The notes beneath the pieces are model-generated. The model was given only the letters and a program-made list of their open reading frames with translations, ran no database searches and had not been told where the DNA came from. Source: Scytonematopsis contorta HA4267-MV1 (lineage in GTDB: Bacteria; Cyanobacteriota; Cyanobacteriia; Cyanobacteriales; Nostocaceae). From it: 64,000 nt of DNA. Within the stretch, counting starts at the first letter, position 1, and the number at the start of each line of letters is the position of its first letter. Positions 8,238 to 17,254 of the stretch are shown here, in pieces. The DNA is taken from contig JAHHIC010000051.1 of NCBI GenBank assembly GCA_019359035.1, forward strand, positions 1 through 64,000, in the 5' to 3' direction. The position numbers and the translations under genes are program-made.

Positions 8238-9080
8238 CTAGACCCTCCGTACGAAGGGGAGTAAGTCTAGTAAAATCGTTTCATGGTAGTGTTCCTGGGG
8301 ATAATGTCCTACATTATGCAGTTTAACTAATTCCCCATCAGGTATTGCTTTACTAAACTGTTCTGCCATATCTATATTTAACCAAGGGTCAATTAGTCCC
8401 CATTGAATTAAAACTGGCTGTTTCCATTCTTTAAAGCCAGATTCAATTTCTGACATCGCTTTATCAAGTTGCAAATTACGAATTGTTGCTAGTAAACCTC
8501 TACCCGCTGATGAACTTTTTAGATATGGCTTACGATAAATATCTAAATCTTGGTCAGGAATAACATAACGACAACCACCTTCTAAAGTTCTGTCAACAAG
8601 TAAAGGGTCTTGGGTCATCATATCCCCTGCAAAAGGTAAACCCATTTGTTGAATTTTCCAAGGCAATTTCGCGGTTGTGGAAATCGGTGTATTGAGAATA
8701 GATATATTCACAACTTGCTCTGGATGACGTAAGGCGTATTGTAAACCAACAGAACCTAAAAAACCTTGGACAACTAAGGAAAAACGCTCTAGTTCTAAAG
8801 CTTTAAAAAAGCCTTCTAGTGCGGTGATATAAGCATCTGGAGTGTAAGCAAAATCTCTTTTTTCTGGTTTAGCAGAAAAACCATAACCTATCCAGTCTGG
8901 TGCTATGACTCTTGTGCCTTGTTCTGCTAAAGCTGGCATAATATTTCGCCAACTGTAGCTTTGGGAAACTATCCCATGTAACATTACCACGGGTAATAAA
9001 TCACTTACTCCAATGGGTTCGGCTTCGCGGTAAAACCATTCTATTTTATCAACTGTTATCTTTTTTTCTATTATTGCCAT
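8238..9080 (-). CDS. Alpha/beta-fold hydrolase with altered nucleophile elbow
   Basis: 280 residues resembling haloalkane dehalogenase and epoxide hydrolase relatives. It shows the oxyanion-loop LHGIVSQSYSW, the PDWIGYGFSAKP segment, a candidate acid (WGLIDPWL) and the C-terminal His (HNVGHYPQEH). At the nucleophile elbow, where the fold has Sm-x-(S/D/C)-x-Sm, this protein reads VVQGFLGSVG, with glycine (G106) in place of Ser or Asp. It may therefore be catalytically inactive or use another residue. It sits downstream of the ThiO-like gene on the same strand, separated by a heptamer repeat array. Confidence 0.85.
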   Translation of the reverse strand: MAIIEKKITVDKIEWFYREAEPIGVSDLLPVVMLHGIVSQSYSWRNIMPALAEQGTRVIAPDWIGYGFSAKPEKRDFAYTPDAYITALEGFFKALELERFSLVVQGFLGSVGLQYALRHPEQVVNISILNTPISTTAKLPWKIQQMGLPFAGDMMTQDPLLVDRTLEGGCRYVIPDQDLDIYRKPYLKSSSAGRGLLATIRNLQLDKAMSEIESGFKEWKQPVLIQWGLIDPWLNIDMAEQFSKAIPDGELVKLHNVGHYPQEHYHETILLDLLPFVRRV

Positions 9081-9096
9081 CGGCTTTTTTAAAATT

Positions 9097-9124
9097 GGGG
9101 AGTGGGGAGTGGGGAGTGGGGAGC
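9097..9124. repeat. GGGGAGT heptamer array
   Basis: Four tandem 7-bp units (GGGGAGT, the last one GGGGAGC) begin at 9097. A related array in the opposite orientation (CCCTACT units) occupies about 9205-9230 and overlaps the end of the ThiO-like gene. These are STRR-type repeats characteristic of Nostoc-like genomes. Confidence 0.85.
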
Positions 9125-9221
9125 GGGAAATTTGGAGTGGGCATGGGGAATGGAATTACAAATTTTTAAGCTACGCTATCTTTTATTCCACTCTCTACTG
9201 CCATTCCCTACTCCCTACTCC

Positions 9222-10376
9222 CTACTCCCCAATTATCATCTCACGAATTGCATACGCTGTTGCTGGTGCCAGTAACACACCGTTACGATAATGTCCTGTA
9301 GCGAGGAGAACATTGTCATAACCTGCTAATTTTTCTATTACTGGTGCTGGTCTTCCTTCCGGACGAGGACGTAAACCTGTCCAAGTTCGCTTCACCGTCG
9401 CTTCGGCTAACTCTGGACAAAATGCGATCACCTTTTTGAAAATTCCATCTAAAAGTTCTTTGTCGGGTGGTATTTCGTTTTCACCAGAAGGAAATTCCAC
9501 CGTAGCACCCACCCAATAATCCGTAATTGTTCCGACTCCAACACCGCAGGGAACGATATGAACATCATTGCCAGTTATTGCTGGTTGAAAGTCAGAATTT
9601 CCTAAGGGATGCCCTAAGTGTAACTGCAAAGCTTGTCCCAACACAGGACGGATATCAAGTTTCTGATTTAATTGCGTCGTTAGCACAGTCGAACCAAGAC
9701 CAGATGCCATTACAAAGTAATCAGCCGTTATTTCCCCCTGTGTAGTCACAATTTTTTGGCATAGATTAGCCACTACATCTGTAGCTTCAGGGATTAGCGA
9801 CATTTCTAAAACATTTACACCAAATTTAAAAGTTACCCCATTGCGCTGGGCAGCTTCAACTAAAGCCAAAGTTAATACTGTGGGGTCAAGTTGGCGGTCT
9901 TGAGGAGAGTAAACTGCACCAACTATGTCATTTTCATCTACCTGAGGACATATATTTTTAAGTTTTGGAATATCCCAAATTTCCAATTGCCAACCTTGAG
10001 ATTGACGAATTTCCAGAAGTTTTTCCCAATTTTCTTTTGTGACTTGTTCATTAACTTCTGGTGCAGAGTTTTCGTCTAAATTTGGTAAAAGCAAAAGAAT
10101 ACCTTGACGGTTAAAAGGGATTTTGCGACCAGTGAGAGATTCAAGTTCAGGAATCAAATTCTCGTAGCGTTGAATACTAGTTTGGCGTAACTTCCAAGCT
10201 TTACCCTTCAACTTATGGCTAATAACACCCATCAACACACCTAGTGCAGCACCAGTAGAAGCTTGTGCTGGTTCTTGCTTATCGAGAACAGTGATTTTTA
10301 GCCCCTTTACCAAACTTAATTCATAGGCAATAGTAGCTCCAACAATACCACAACCAATAATGACAACGTGACTCAT
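9222..10376 (-). CDS. Glycine oxidase (ThiO)-like FAD-dependent amine oxidase
   Basis: A 384-residue flavoprotein of the D-amino-acid oxidase superfamily. The GxGxxG dinucleotide motif is at residues 8-13 (VVIIGCGIVG). The C-terminal TGLRPRPEG and LLATGHYRNGVLLAP motifs are typical of ThiO, which oxidises glycine to iminoglycine for thiazole (thiamin) synthesis. The start at 10376 is chosen because the 15 upstream in-frame residues come from a heptamer repeat and the Rossmann strand begins right at MSHVV. The stop codon also lies inside a heptamer array, so the last residues are repeat-derived. It lies 53 bp after psbQ on the same strand. Other DadA-like substrates are possible. Confidence 0.83.
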   Translation of the reverse strand: MSHVVIIGCGIVGATIAYELSLVKGLKITVLDKQEPAQASTGAALGVLMGVISHKLKGKAWKLRQTSIQRYENLIPELESLTGRKIPFNRQGILLLLPNLDENSAPEVNEQVTKENWEKLLEIRQSQGWQLEIWDIPKLKNICPQVDENDIVGAVYSPQDRQLDPTVLTLALVEAAQRNGVTFKFGVNVLEMSLIPEATDVVANLCQKIVTTQGEITADYFVMASGLGSTVLTTQLNQKLDIRPVLGQALQLHLGHPLGNSDFQPAITGNDVHIVPCGVGVGTITDYWVGATVEFPSGENEIPPDKELLDGIFKKVIAFCPELAEATVKRTWTGLRPRPEGRPAPVIEKLAGYDNVLLATGHYRNGVLLAPATAYAIREMIIGE

Positions 10377-10429
10377 AGCTTTTTGGGGAATAGGGAGTGG
10401 GGAGTAGGGAGTACTCCCCACCTTAAAGA

Positions 10430-10897
10430 CTAACTCGCTTCCGATTCGCTGCTTGTATCAGGCAACAAGTTTAGAAATTTGTTAACGTCATCAAATGCGG
10501 ATTGATAGTTACTAAAAGCAAGGAGTTTATTACCCGCACTAGCAGCTTGGTCAATTTTGACTAAATGACCCAACAAATCGCGTGTAATATTGCGTGCAGG
10601 TGTTTGGTCTTTCTTCAAAAGATGAGGTATGACATAAGACATTGTTAATCGTGCTTCTGCCATAGGACCATGTATAAAATTGCCCACTTTGACCCATTCT
10701 TTTTGATTAATTAGCGTTTGCAGTTCTTCTGCACGAGCTTGTACAGCAGTTATTTCCGGTACATATTCCTTAATTTGCTCAATCTGAGCGGTTGTGTAGG
10801 TGGGAGGTGGAGTTGCGACACTCGGACCACCACAGCTCATCAGTAAGGTAGTGATAAGTACCAAAATCAATGAAAAAATCGAGCGTTGACGCGCCAT
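10430..10897 (-). CDS. psbQ: Photosystem II extrinsic lipoprotein PsbQ (CyanoQ)
   Basis: A 155-residue lipoprotein with a signal peptide and a lipobox LLMSC, with the lipidated cysteine at C22. The mature part is a predicted four-helix bundle (about residues 35-145) including EITAVQARAEELQTLINQ and IHGPMAEARLTMSYVIPHLL, as in cyanobacterial PsbQ. It binds the lumenal face of photosystem II and stabilises water oxidation. The length agrees with CyanoQ (about 150). The upstream 480 bp is non-coding and should hold its promoter. Confidence 0.93.
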   Translation of the reverse strand: MARQRSIFSLILVLITTLLMSCGGPSVATPPPTYTTAQIEQIKEYVPEITAVQARAEELQTLINQKEWVKVGNFIHGPMAEARLTMSYVIPHLLKKDQTPARNITRDLLGHLVKIDQAASAGNKLLAFSNYQSAFDDVNKFLNLLPDTSSESEAS

Positions 10898-11378
10898 AAA
10901 CCCAAATTACTTTTTTGCCCATTAACAGTGTCATTTTATATCGCTAGGGTAATTTCTTATTCCGTCTAAAGAAAATTTTGTCGAATATTTTTCCTATTGA
11001 GGACAAAATGTTGGAAATTGAGGATTAGCTATTGGTCGTTCGTAAGCATATTGAGTATAATTACTAAATCTATCTATAAGTAGGTAAAAATAGACTTATA
11101 GAGACCATTTGTCAAGTATTGCTAACAGATTACGTAGTAAAAGTATGATTTCAGAGTTGCTTTACATAACAAGCTCTTGATAAGCTGGAACACTAGTACC
11201 GCAAGGCGGAATTCAAAATTCAAAATTCAAAATTCAAAATCGATACAGCGTAAGCGTTTCGTTGATTTTGAATGGGTGGTTTATTTACGCCAACCTGCAC
11301 TAGTACATTAGGGCTTGTAGTGGTATTTTCTGTAGCAACAACCAAGCTAACCCCAACAAAACTCAAGGAGTGTTTAAG
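10898..11378. other. Intergenic region with short AT-rich repeats
   Basis: Divergent spacer between psbQ (-) and the 142-residue unknown (+). It includes four direct ATTCAAA-type repeats at about 11211-11240. I see no tRNA, terminator or recognisable operator. Confidence 0.5.
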
Positions 11379-11807
11379 TTGAACGCATCAGAGATGGCAA
11401 CAAACCTAGAGCTCGCAAGCAATATAGCAACAGCAGTTAATTTATTCAAATTTGAGTTTCCTGATGCCAAATCTGACCTAAAACCTTGGCAAAATGACCC
11501 GCAAACTAGGGAACTGGTTGACCCAGACTCGATAGATATAGGTTTTCATTTTCCTGGCATTAGTAGCTCTTGGAGAAGTCGCAGCATTTTAATTCAAATA
11601 CGTTTTTACGAAGACCCTATAACAGGTTTACGTCGCGCTATTGGTGTCGAAGCAGCAGGATTTGACCATAAGGGTGAAGCATGGCGACTTTCTACGGTAG
11701 AAAATTGGAACTTTGTTGGAAGAACTGAGCCAAAAGTAGAAGTGGGGGACAAATTAAAAAAAATTTGCCGACATATTCTTGAATTATTTAATAAACCAAA
11801 CGAATAG
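11379..11807 (+). CDS. Conserved-looking protein of unknown function
   Basis: 142 residues, soluble, with no signal peptide or membrane segment. An excellent AAGGAG ribosome site at 11365-11370 is 8 bases before TTG 11379, so I prefer this start; the in-frame GTG at 11370 would overlap the ribosome site. ATG 11394 is a further alternative. The sequence mixes beta-strand-like segments (SRSILIQIRFYED, AIGVEAAGFDHKG) and ends in an amphipathic helix. I do not recognise the family. Confidence 0.72.
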   Translation: MNASEMATNLELASNIATAVNLFKFEFPDAKSDLKPWQNDPQTRELVDPDSIDIGFHFPGISSSWRSRSILIQIRFYEDPITGLRRAIGVEAAGFDHKGEAWRLSTVENWNFVGRTEPKVEVGDKLKKICRHILELFNKPNE

Positions 11808-11862
11808 TTAAAAACTGTCACATCAATTTTAATTGTTTTGGTTATAGCTCTACTATATACAA

Positions 11863-12483
11863 TTAAGCAATCACAAGATTATTTAATTGTAATTCACACT
11901 GTTTAAAAATATAATTAACAACAGAGAACAACTTATCTAGCTCTTGAATCGTATAAAGAGTAATATTTTTCGTAAAACATTGCTCTTCTAACTTGCCGAA
12001 TTGCCAGCGGTCACCGTTAGACACAATACCAAAAATAGTTATTTTCAATTCATAATTCAGCTTTTGTGCCGCAATCATTTCTGTAAGACATTGTGCCCAA
12101 CCACCTTCAAAATCATCTTGTTTTGCTTCTACTAAAATAAAATAAGGCTTATCAAATACTAATTTTCCTAATGGAGACCTTCTTGCAAGAATATATTCAG
12201 GATAACCGCATAATTTTTCGTCATAGTCAAGAGAATGGTGGCTCCACAAAATAAACTTGCTACTATAACATTTCCATACTTCCTTTAAAACTGGGTAAAT
12301 TAGATTTTCGCAAATAGCAAATTCTGAACTATCAACAACTCCTTCTCGCATCACTATCTCTAAATCAGAACGGAAATAATCAGAAATATTAAAGGGAGCT
12401 TCCGCAATAAAATTGGTTTCATTATAAGTAATTTGAAACTCTTTTTGAACAGCACCGATTGTTTTGTAATTACTATAAGCCAT
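11863..12483 (-). CDS. PD-(D/E)XK nuclease-like protein
   Basis: 206 residues with the layout of a small restriction-endonuclease-fold protein. There is a helix with E60 (CENLIYPVLKE), then GYPEYILA with an acidic residue (E96), then the strand ILVEAKQDD carrying the E-x-K signature (E119, K121), then a helix WAQCLTEMIAAQ. The same four blocks occur in the protein at 19218-19820, so the two are distant paralogues. No methylase or other restriction gene is nearby, so a defence role is not supported; domesticated relatives of this fold are common in cyanobacteria. Confidence 0.6.
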   Translation of the reverse strand: MAYSNYKTIGAVQKEFQITYNETNFIAEAPFNISDYFRSDLEIVMREGVVDSSEFAICENLIYPVLKEVWKCYSSKFILWSHHSLDYDEKLCGYPEYILARRSPLGKLVFDKPYFILVEAKQDDFEGGWAQCLTEMIAAQKLNYELKITIFGIVSNGDRWQFGKLEEQCFTKNITLYTIQELDKLFSVVNYIFKQCELQLNNLVIA

Positions 12484-12512
12484 TTTTGTAACCTTAGATA
12501 GATGTGTTAAAC

Positions 12513-12583
12513 AAGGTTTGTAGTTGGGCTTTAGCCCTCTATTTTACACATAACCAATAGCGCTAAAGCGCAACTACAAACTT
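12513..12583. repeat. 71-bp imperfect inverted repeat
   Basis: A 24-base left arm (AAGGTTTGTAGTTGGGCTTT onward, 12513-12536) pairs with 12562-12583 around a 25-base spacer. It lies between the nuclease-like gene and the DCC gene. A related shorter palindrome is at about 38340-38375. It could fold when transcribed or be a tiny non-autonomous mobile element. Confidence 0.7.
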
Positions 12584-12589
12584 TAAGGG

Positions 12590-12994
12590 TTAAGGGTTAG
12601 TACCGTCCTCAGGAGTATAGTCGGACTTATAAGTACTTGAACGCTCCCCAAACATTGCATAACGGTTATCACGAACTTGTTCGTATACTTTGTCTCCAGC
12701 CCATTTGAAGCCTGGTAGAGTTCGATAAGCGTCCACAAATATACTTCCGAAAGGTAATAAACGCCCAATTTCTTCGGCTGCATCGCTACCTTGCCACCGT
12801 CTTTCGGGTGCGTCAGAGTCCAGTAAAATCATACCCATCTCGCAATTTTCTGCTGTAATATCCCACTGAGAAATTTTCTGCTCGTCTTGCATGGGAACGT
12901 AGCGGAATAACTTGCCTTTATCTAGAGTTTCCAGAACTTGTACTAAAGTCACACAGAGATTGCAATTGCCGTCGTAAATAACGTAATAACTCAT
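12590..12994 (-). CDS. DCC family thiol-disulfide oxidoreductase-like protein (DUF393)
   Basis: 134 residues. The N-terminus YVIYDGNCNLC carries the family's D-x-x-C-x-x-C motif (D8, C11, C14) in a thioredoxin-like context. The later FRYVPMQDE and LPGFKWAGDKVYEQV segments are also typical. DCC proteins are small putative redox proteins of unknown substrate. It starts at ATG 12994 without a strong ribosome site. The stop is immediately beside the inverted repeat 12513-12583. Confidence 0.88.
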   Translation of the reverse strand: MSYYVIYDGNCNLCVTLVQVLETLDKGKLFRYVPMQDEQKISQWDITAENCEMGMILLDSDAPERRWQGSDAAEEIGRLLPFGSIFVDAYRTLPGFKWAGDKVYEQVRDNRYAMFGERSSTYKSDYTPEDGTNP

Positions 12995-13263
12995 TTAATC
13001 GATGTTTTTTAACTACTATTTACACTTGTGTCATGTTCTGTACTTATTTTAATTATTTTTTCAAATCTTGCACCAAAACCTGACGAAAATTTAGTGCTTC
13101 GTCTTAAAAGTGGTGTGAAGTATAAGTTTCTTGGGTTTTATTGTACTTAACTCACTTAAAATCTGCTTTATAGTTACTTTTCAGTAAGTATCCCACTTTG
13201 AAGTGCGTACTTTTAATTTTATATAGACATATTCTATTATTTAAATATGAAAAGGCAATAAGC

Positions 13264-13312
13264 TAATGGGTAATGGGTAATGGGTAATGGGTAATGGGTA
13301 ATGGGTAATGGG
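13264..13312. repeat. TAATGGG heptamer array
   Basis: Seven perfect tandem TAATGGG units, followed by a degenerate eighth. This is an STRR-type repeat upstream of pirin. Confidence 0.95.
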
Positions 13313-13368
13313 TAATAGTGATTTACTCATTCAAAACAAGTATACTATGTCATTCCATCATGTATGAG

Positions 13369-13431
13369 CAATTACCAATTACCAATGACCAATTACCAAT
13401 TACCAATTACCAATGACCAATTACCAATTAC
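13369..13431. repeat. CAATTAC/CAATGAC heptamer array
   Basis: Nine tandem 7-bp units: seven CAATTAC and two CAATGAC, with CAATGAC at units 3 and 7. The array is partly complementary to the TAATGGG array 57 bp upstream, so the two could pair in the pirin leader. Confidence 0.95.
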
Positions 13432-13446
13432 TAAAAGGAGAAAATT

Positions 13447-14163
13447 ATGGTTAGCACTTCCAAAACTCACTTAATTCACGATAGAAATGCTCGCGGTCAC
13501 ACAAAAATAGGTTGGCTTGATAGCTACCATACATTTTCTTTTGGTGGTTTTTATGACCCAAATCGTATAAGTTTTAGGTCTTTACGAGTAATCAATGATG
13601 ACCGCATTATAGGGGGTGCTGGCTTTGGAACCCACGGTCACAAAGACATGGAAATCCTCACTTATGTTTTGGATGGAGCCTTGGAACATAAAGACAGTAT
13701 TGGAAATGGTTCTGTAATTCTTCCGGGTGAAGCACAAATTATGAGTGCGGGTACAGGTATTCAGCACAGCGAATATAATCACTCAAAAACAGACTCCGCT
13801 CATTTTCTACAAATTTGGATTCTTCCAAACAAGCAAAATTTGCAACCAAGATACGAACAAAAATCATTTTCTATTGAAGAAAGAAGCGGAAAGCTACGCT
13901 TAATTGCAGCAAAAGATGGACGTGATGGAGCCGTTAAAGTTTACCAAGATGTAGACATATATACATCTATATTAAATTCTGGTAATGTCATAAATTATCA
14001 CGTTCAACCTGACCGCTATGCTTGGTTACAAATTGCTAAAGGTATCGTTACTTTAGATGGTGAAGAACTGAAAGCAGGTGATGGTGTACAAATTAGCGGT
14101 GAAGAACAGCTTGAAATTAGCACAGATGCAAGCGCGGAAATCTTACTGTTTGATTTAGGTTAA
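13447..14163 (+). CDS. Pirin-family bicupin protein
   Basis: 238 residues, the usual size for bacterial pirin/YhhW. The N-terminal cupin carries the metal-binding set H63, H65 (FGTHGHKDMEI), H107 and E109 (GIQHSEYN). Bacterial pirins of this type can have quercetinase activity, but the physiological role is generally unknown. A strong AGGAG ribosome site lies 8 bases before ATG 13447 and directly follows the heptamer array. Confidence 0.93.
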   Translation: MVSTSKTHLIHDRNARGHTKIGWLDSYHTFSFGGFYDPNRISFRSLRVINDDRIIGGAGFGTHGHKDMEILTYVLDGALEHKDSIGNGSVILPGEAQIMSAGTGIQHSEYNHSKTDSAHFLQIWILPNKQNLQPRYEQKSFSIEERSGKLRLIAAKDGRDGAVKVYQDVDIYTSILNSGNVINYHVQPDRYAWLQIAKGIVTLDGEELKAGDGVQISGEEQLEISTDASAEILLFDLG

Positions 14164-14184
14164 TCAAAAATTCTATCAGCTATT

Positions 14185-14208
14185 GTGGGGTGGGCATCTT
14201 GCCCGTCC
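14185..14208 (+). repeat. Dispersed G-rich repeat, copy 2
   Basis: A near copy of the element at 290-314, one base shorter and with a change near its end. It is fused on its right to a 20-bp tandem repeat. Confidence 0.65.
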
Positions 14209-14249
14209 TATTTTTTTTCAGTCCGCCCTATTTTTTTTCAGTCCGCCCT
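14207..14249. repeat. 20-bp tandem repeat
   Basis: CCTATTTTTTTTCAGTCCGC is repeated exactly at 14207 and 14227, with a partial third unit. The rest of the pirin-to-membrane-protein spacer shows nothing else. Confidence 0.8.
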
Positions 14250-14355
14250 GTTTATAGGCTATCAATATGTTTAAGTATTCAAATGTAACCGGAGTCACCA
14301 AAGCCTTTGGCGATGATATAAAATTTAATAGACCCGGCTTAAGCAAATTTTAATT

Positions 14356-17181
14356 ATGTTCACACACATGTCTGAGCAGCGAATGCATAGGGTTCGCTGG
14401 GTGCTCACAATAGGGTGGTTGTTGATTATTGCGTCATTGTTTTACGACCCCTGGACTTCAGCATTAACTGAGGTAAATCATCCTTGGAGTCCATTAAGGT
14501 TGCCCATCACGTGCGTTCAAGTCCAGGGTAAATGTCTATCGGAGCAACCTTATCCGCTGGGCACAACAATTTTTTGGGGAGCGATTGTCCCTGCAGCAAT
14601 CTTTATTTTACTGGTGTTCGGACATGAGGTGTGGCGTAGAATTTGCCCCTTGTCTTTTCTTTCGCAAATTCCCCGTGCATTAGGTAGGCAACGGCAATTT
14701 AAACGAGAAAATGCGAAGACGGGTAAGGTGCGTTATGAACTTGTTAAAGTAAAACCAGATTCTTGGTTAGGTAAGAATTATCCTTATGTTCAGTTCGCTT
14801 GGCTATTTGTCGGACTATGCGGACGAATTTTATTTTTCAATGCTGACCGTCTAGTTTTAGCGGGGTGGCTATTATTTACTATTGCCGCAGCCATTGCTGT
14901 TGGATATTTTTATGGAGGCAAATCTTGGTGTAATTACTTTTGCCCAATGGCTCCGGTTCAGAAAATATACAGTGAACCAGGGGGACTTTTAAGTACTAAA
15001 GCACACATGGGTGAGCAAACTATTACTCAATCTATGTGTCGCGTGGTGTTGCCTGATGGCAAAGAACAAAGTGCCTGTGTTGCTTGCCAAAATCCTTGTA
15101 TTGATATTGATTCTGAGCGGTCTTATTGGGATGCTTTGAAAAAGCCAGAAGAATCATTTCTGCGTTATGGCTATATTGGTTTAGTAGTTGGTTATTTTGT
15201 TTACTATTATTTATATGCAGGTAATTGGGATTACTATTTCTCTGGTGCATGGGCGCGGCATACTGACCAATTAGCTTCCTTATTTAATCCGGGATTTTAT
15301 ATTTTAGGACAGACAATTAATATACCAAAAATTGTTGCAGTACCCCTAACTTTAGGAGGTTTCACTGCCCTCGGATATGGTTTGGGGCGTGCTTTTGAAA
15401 AATGGGTAAAAGCTTACAATCGGAATCATTTTCCCAATTTGACTCCGGAAATGATTCGACATCGTATTTTTACTCTTTGTACCTTTGTTATTTTCAATTT
15501 CTTCTTTATATTTGGTGGACGACCACTTATCCAATTGCTACCTCTTTGGGTGCAATATACTTATGAACTTGGCTTAGTTTTACTGAGTACGCTTTGGCTG
15601 AATAAAACTTGGCGACGTAGCCCTGATATCTATTCCCGTGAAAACCTGGCTAGCCGTTTCCGTAAGCAATTAGAGAAATTACAGCTTAATGTCTCGCAGT
15701 TTTTGGAAGGAAAATCTGTTGGAGATTTGAATATACACGAAGTTTACGTTTTAGCAAAAGTGTTGCCCGGTTTCACTCGTGAAAAACGACATGAGGCTTA
15801 TAAGGGCGTTGTACGAGAAGCCTTGGAAGAAGGGTATGTCAACTATTCCAGCAGCCTAGAAATACTCGAACAAATGCGGACTGAACTGGGCATTACGGAT
15901 GATGAACACCGTGAAGTATTGGAAGAATTGGGTGTTGAAGACCCAGAATTACTCAATCCCGACCGACAAAGAAGTTTGGAAAATCAAATTCGCTTGAGTG
16001 GTTACCGCAAATCTATAGAGCGCTTAATGCTGCTTCAGAATAAACAGCCAGATAACTCATCCTTCGACGGGCTTTTGCAAGAAAATTCTGCGGAAGTTAA
16101 AGCTTTGCGGAAACAATATTCTATAACGACTCAAGAAGAATCATGGATTCTGAGTGGGTTATCGAAAGAAGCTGGGATAATTAGAAGAGCTTTATTTTTA
16201 TTAGAACAATTGCCCAATTTAATTGCTTGCCATAGAGCCTTAAATCAACCTATTTTGCGAGAACAACGAGCCGCATTGACTCTGTTACGGGAAAGTATTT
16301 ACCATAAAAAAGAACTGATTGTGCGAAGTCTTTTACAAATAATGGAAAGCCTCAAAGATGACCCATCAGCAGTAACTTTGGCACAATCTCTCGGAAGACT
16401 TGCACCAATGGCGCTTGCGGAATTACTAGAGGCTGAACCTTGGGACAAACGTCTAAATAAATCAGTTTTGCAACACCTGACTCAACCAGGAGAACAACCT
16501 CTCAGCTGTTCTATTGAGTCCTCTACTGAAGAAATTATCAGCTATTTAGAAGGCTTATTACAAGACCAAAATCCACTCTTACAAACTGTTTGTCTCTACG
16601 TAATTGCTCAACTTGACCCAGAACGAGGTAAAAACGTTGCCCTCAATTGCCAGAGTGAACAGAGTCCTCCTTTGCTAAAGGAAACAGCTGCAACACTTTT
16701 ATCATTTTCTGATTCTCACCCATCTTTAAGAAAATTCCCTAAACTGGAAAAACTAGTTCATTTGTCCAACAGCGATTTTTTCCATCGAATGCATACTGAA
16801 ACGTTGATTGAGCTTGCCAATTTGGCTGATTTAAGACAGTACTCAAAAGGTCAACTCATCACCGAAGCGGGTGATACTTGCAGGGAATTGTTGCTGTTGG
16901 TGGAAGGAGATGCTGATATTCACTTTTATCTTGACAATGGTGAGGTTCGGGTCGAAAGTCTACATCCTGGACAAACTTTAGATGAGTTAGAAGTGTTAGC
17001 ACATAGCGACTCAAAAAATACGATTATTGCTAGCAGTCAAGTAACTCGCATTTTGGCAATTCCTGTTGATGCATTTGATAATTTATTAGACCGCGACCAT
17101 GATTTTGCTCGTCGCGTCCTAGAATTGGAAAGCCGACAATTACAACGATTTATGCGTTCGTTACAACCAGTGAGCCAGTAA
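14356..17181 (+). CDS. NapH/NosR-like membrane iron-sulfur protein with C-terminal cNMP-binding domain
   Basis: A 941-residue membrane protein with three parts. The N-terminal half has about eight helices with paired cysteine motifs (RRICPLSFLSQ; WCNYFCPMAPVQ, about residue 196; CVACQNPC, about residue 243), as in NapH/NosR/RdxA membrane ferredoxin proteins. A middle helical region (about 440-780) resembles HEAT/armadillo packing. The C-terminus (about 800-930) reads like a cyclic-nucleotide-binding/Crp-type domain (LVEGDADIHFYLDNGE, LHPGQTLDELEVLA). It plausibly moves electrons across the membrane under ligand control, but the partner is unknown. No ribosome site is obvious; M5 is an alternative start. 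Confidence 0.82.
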   Translation: MFTHMSEQRMHRVRWVLTIGWLLIIASLFYDPWTSALTEVNHPWSPLRLPITCVQVQGKCLSEQPYPLGTTIFWGAIVPAAIFILLVFGHEVWRRICPLSFLSQIPRALGRQRQFKRENAKTGKVRYELVKVKPDSWLGKNYPYVQFAWLFVGLCGRILFFNADRLVLAGWLLFTIAAAIAVGYFYGGKSWCNYFCPMAPVQKIYSEPGGLLSTKAHMGEQTITQSMCRVVLPDGKEQSACVACQNPCIDIDSERSYWDALKKPEESFLRYGYIGLVVGYFVYYYLYAGNWDYYFSGAWARHTDQLASLFNPGFYILGQTINIPKIVAVPLTLGGFTALGYGLGRAFEKWVKAYNRNHFPNLTPEMIRHRIFTLCTFVIFNFFFIFGGRPLIQLLPLWVQYTYELGLVLLSTLWLNKTWRRSPDIYSRENLASRFRKQLEKLQLNVSQFLEGKSVGDLNIHEVYVLAKVLPGFTREKRHEAYKGVVREALEEGYVNYSSSLEILEQMRTELGITDDEHREVLEELGVEDPELLNPDRQRSLENQIRLSGYRKSIERLMLLQNKQPDNSSFDGLLQENSAEVKALRKQYSITTQEESWILSGLSKEAGIIRRALFLLEQLPNLIACHRALNQPILREQRAALTLLRESIYHKKELIVRSLLQIMESLKDDPSAVTLAQSLGRLAPMALAELLEAEPWDKRLNKSVLQHLTQPGEQPLSCSIESSTEEIISYLEGLLQDQNPLLQTVCLYVIAQLDPERGKNVALNCQSEQSPPLLKETAATLLSFSDSHPSLRKFPKLEKLVHLSNSDFFHRMHTETLIELANLADLRQYSKGQLITEAGDTCRELLLLVEGDADIHFYLDNGEVRVESLHPGQTLDELEVLAHSDSKNTIIASSQVTRILAIPVDAFDNLLDRDHDFARRVLELESRQLQRFMRSLQPVSQ

Positions 17182-17229
17182 CTTAACCTAAACACAAATC
17201 AGTAGGTTTTAAGTTGGTGAAATAGAACC

Positions 17230-17254
17230 GGGCGGGCAAGGATGCCCACCCCAC
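17230..17254 (-). repeat. Dispersed G-rich repeat, copy 3
   Basis: The exact reverse complement of the 25-bp element at 290-314, almost 17 kb away, located just after the membrane iron-sulfur gene. Confidence 0.75.

Larger units (their letters stand above)
12995..13446. other. Divergent intergenic region with two heptamer arrays
   Basis: Spacer between the DCC gene (-) and pirin (+). The left half is unremarkable AT-rich DNA; the right half holds the arrays at 13264-13312 and 13369-13431. The second array runs right up to the pirin ribosome site. Confidence 0.6.

Noticed and set aside
11863-12483. Restriction-modification or anti-phage defence system
   Set aside because: Only a lone nuclease-like protein; no methylase, helicase or specificity partner beside it or beside the paralogue at 19218-19820.
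13264-13431. CRISPR-like array
   Set aside because: Units are only 7 bp with no spacers; these are heptamer tandem repeats. No cas genes are in the window.
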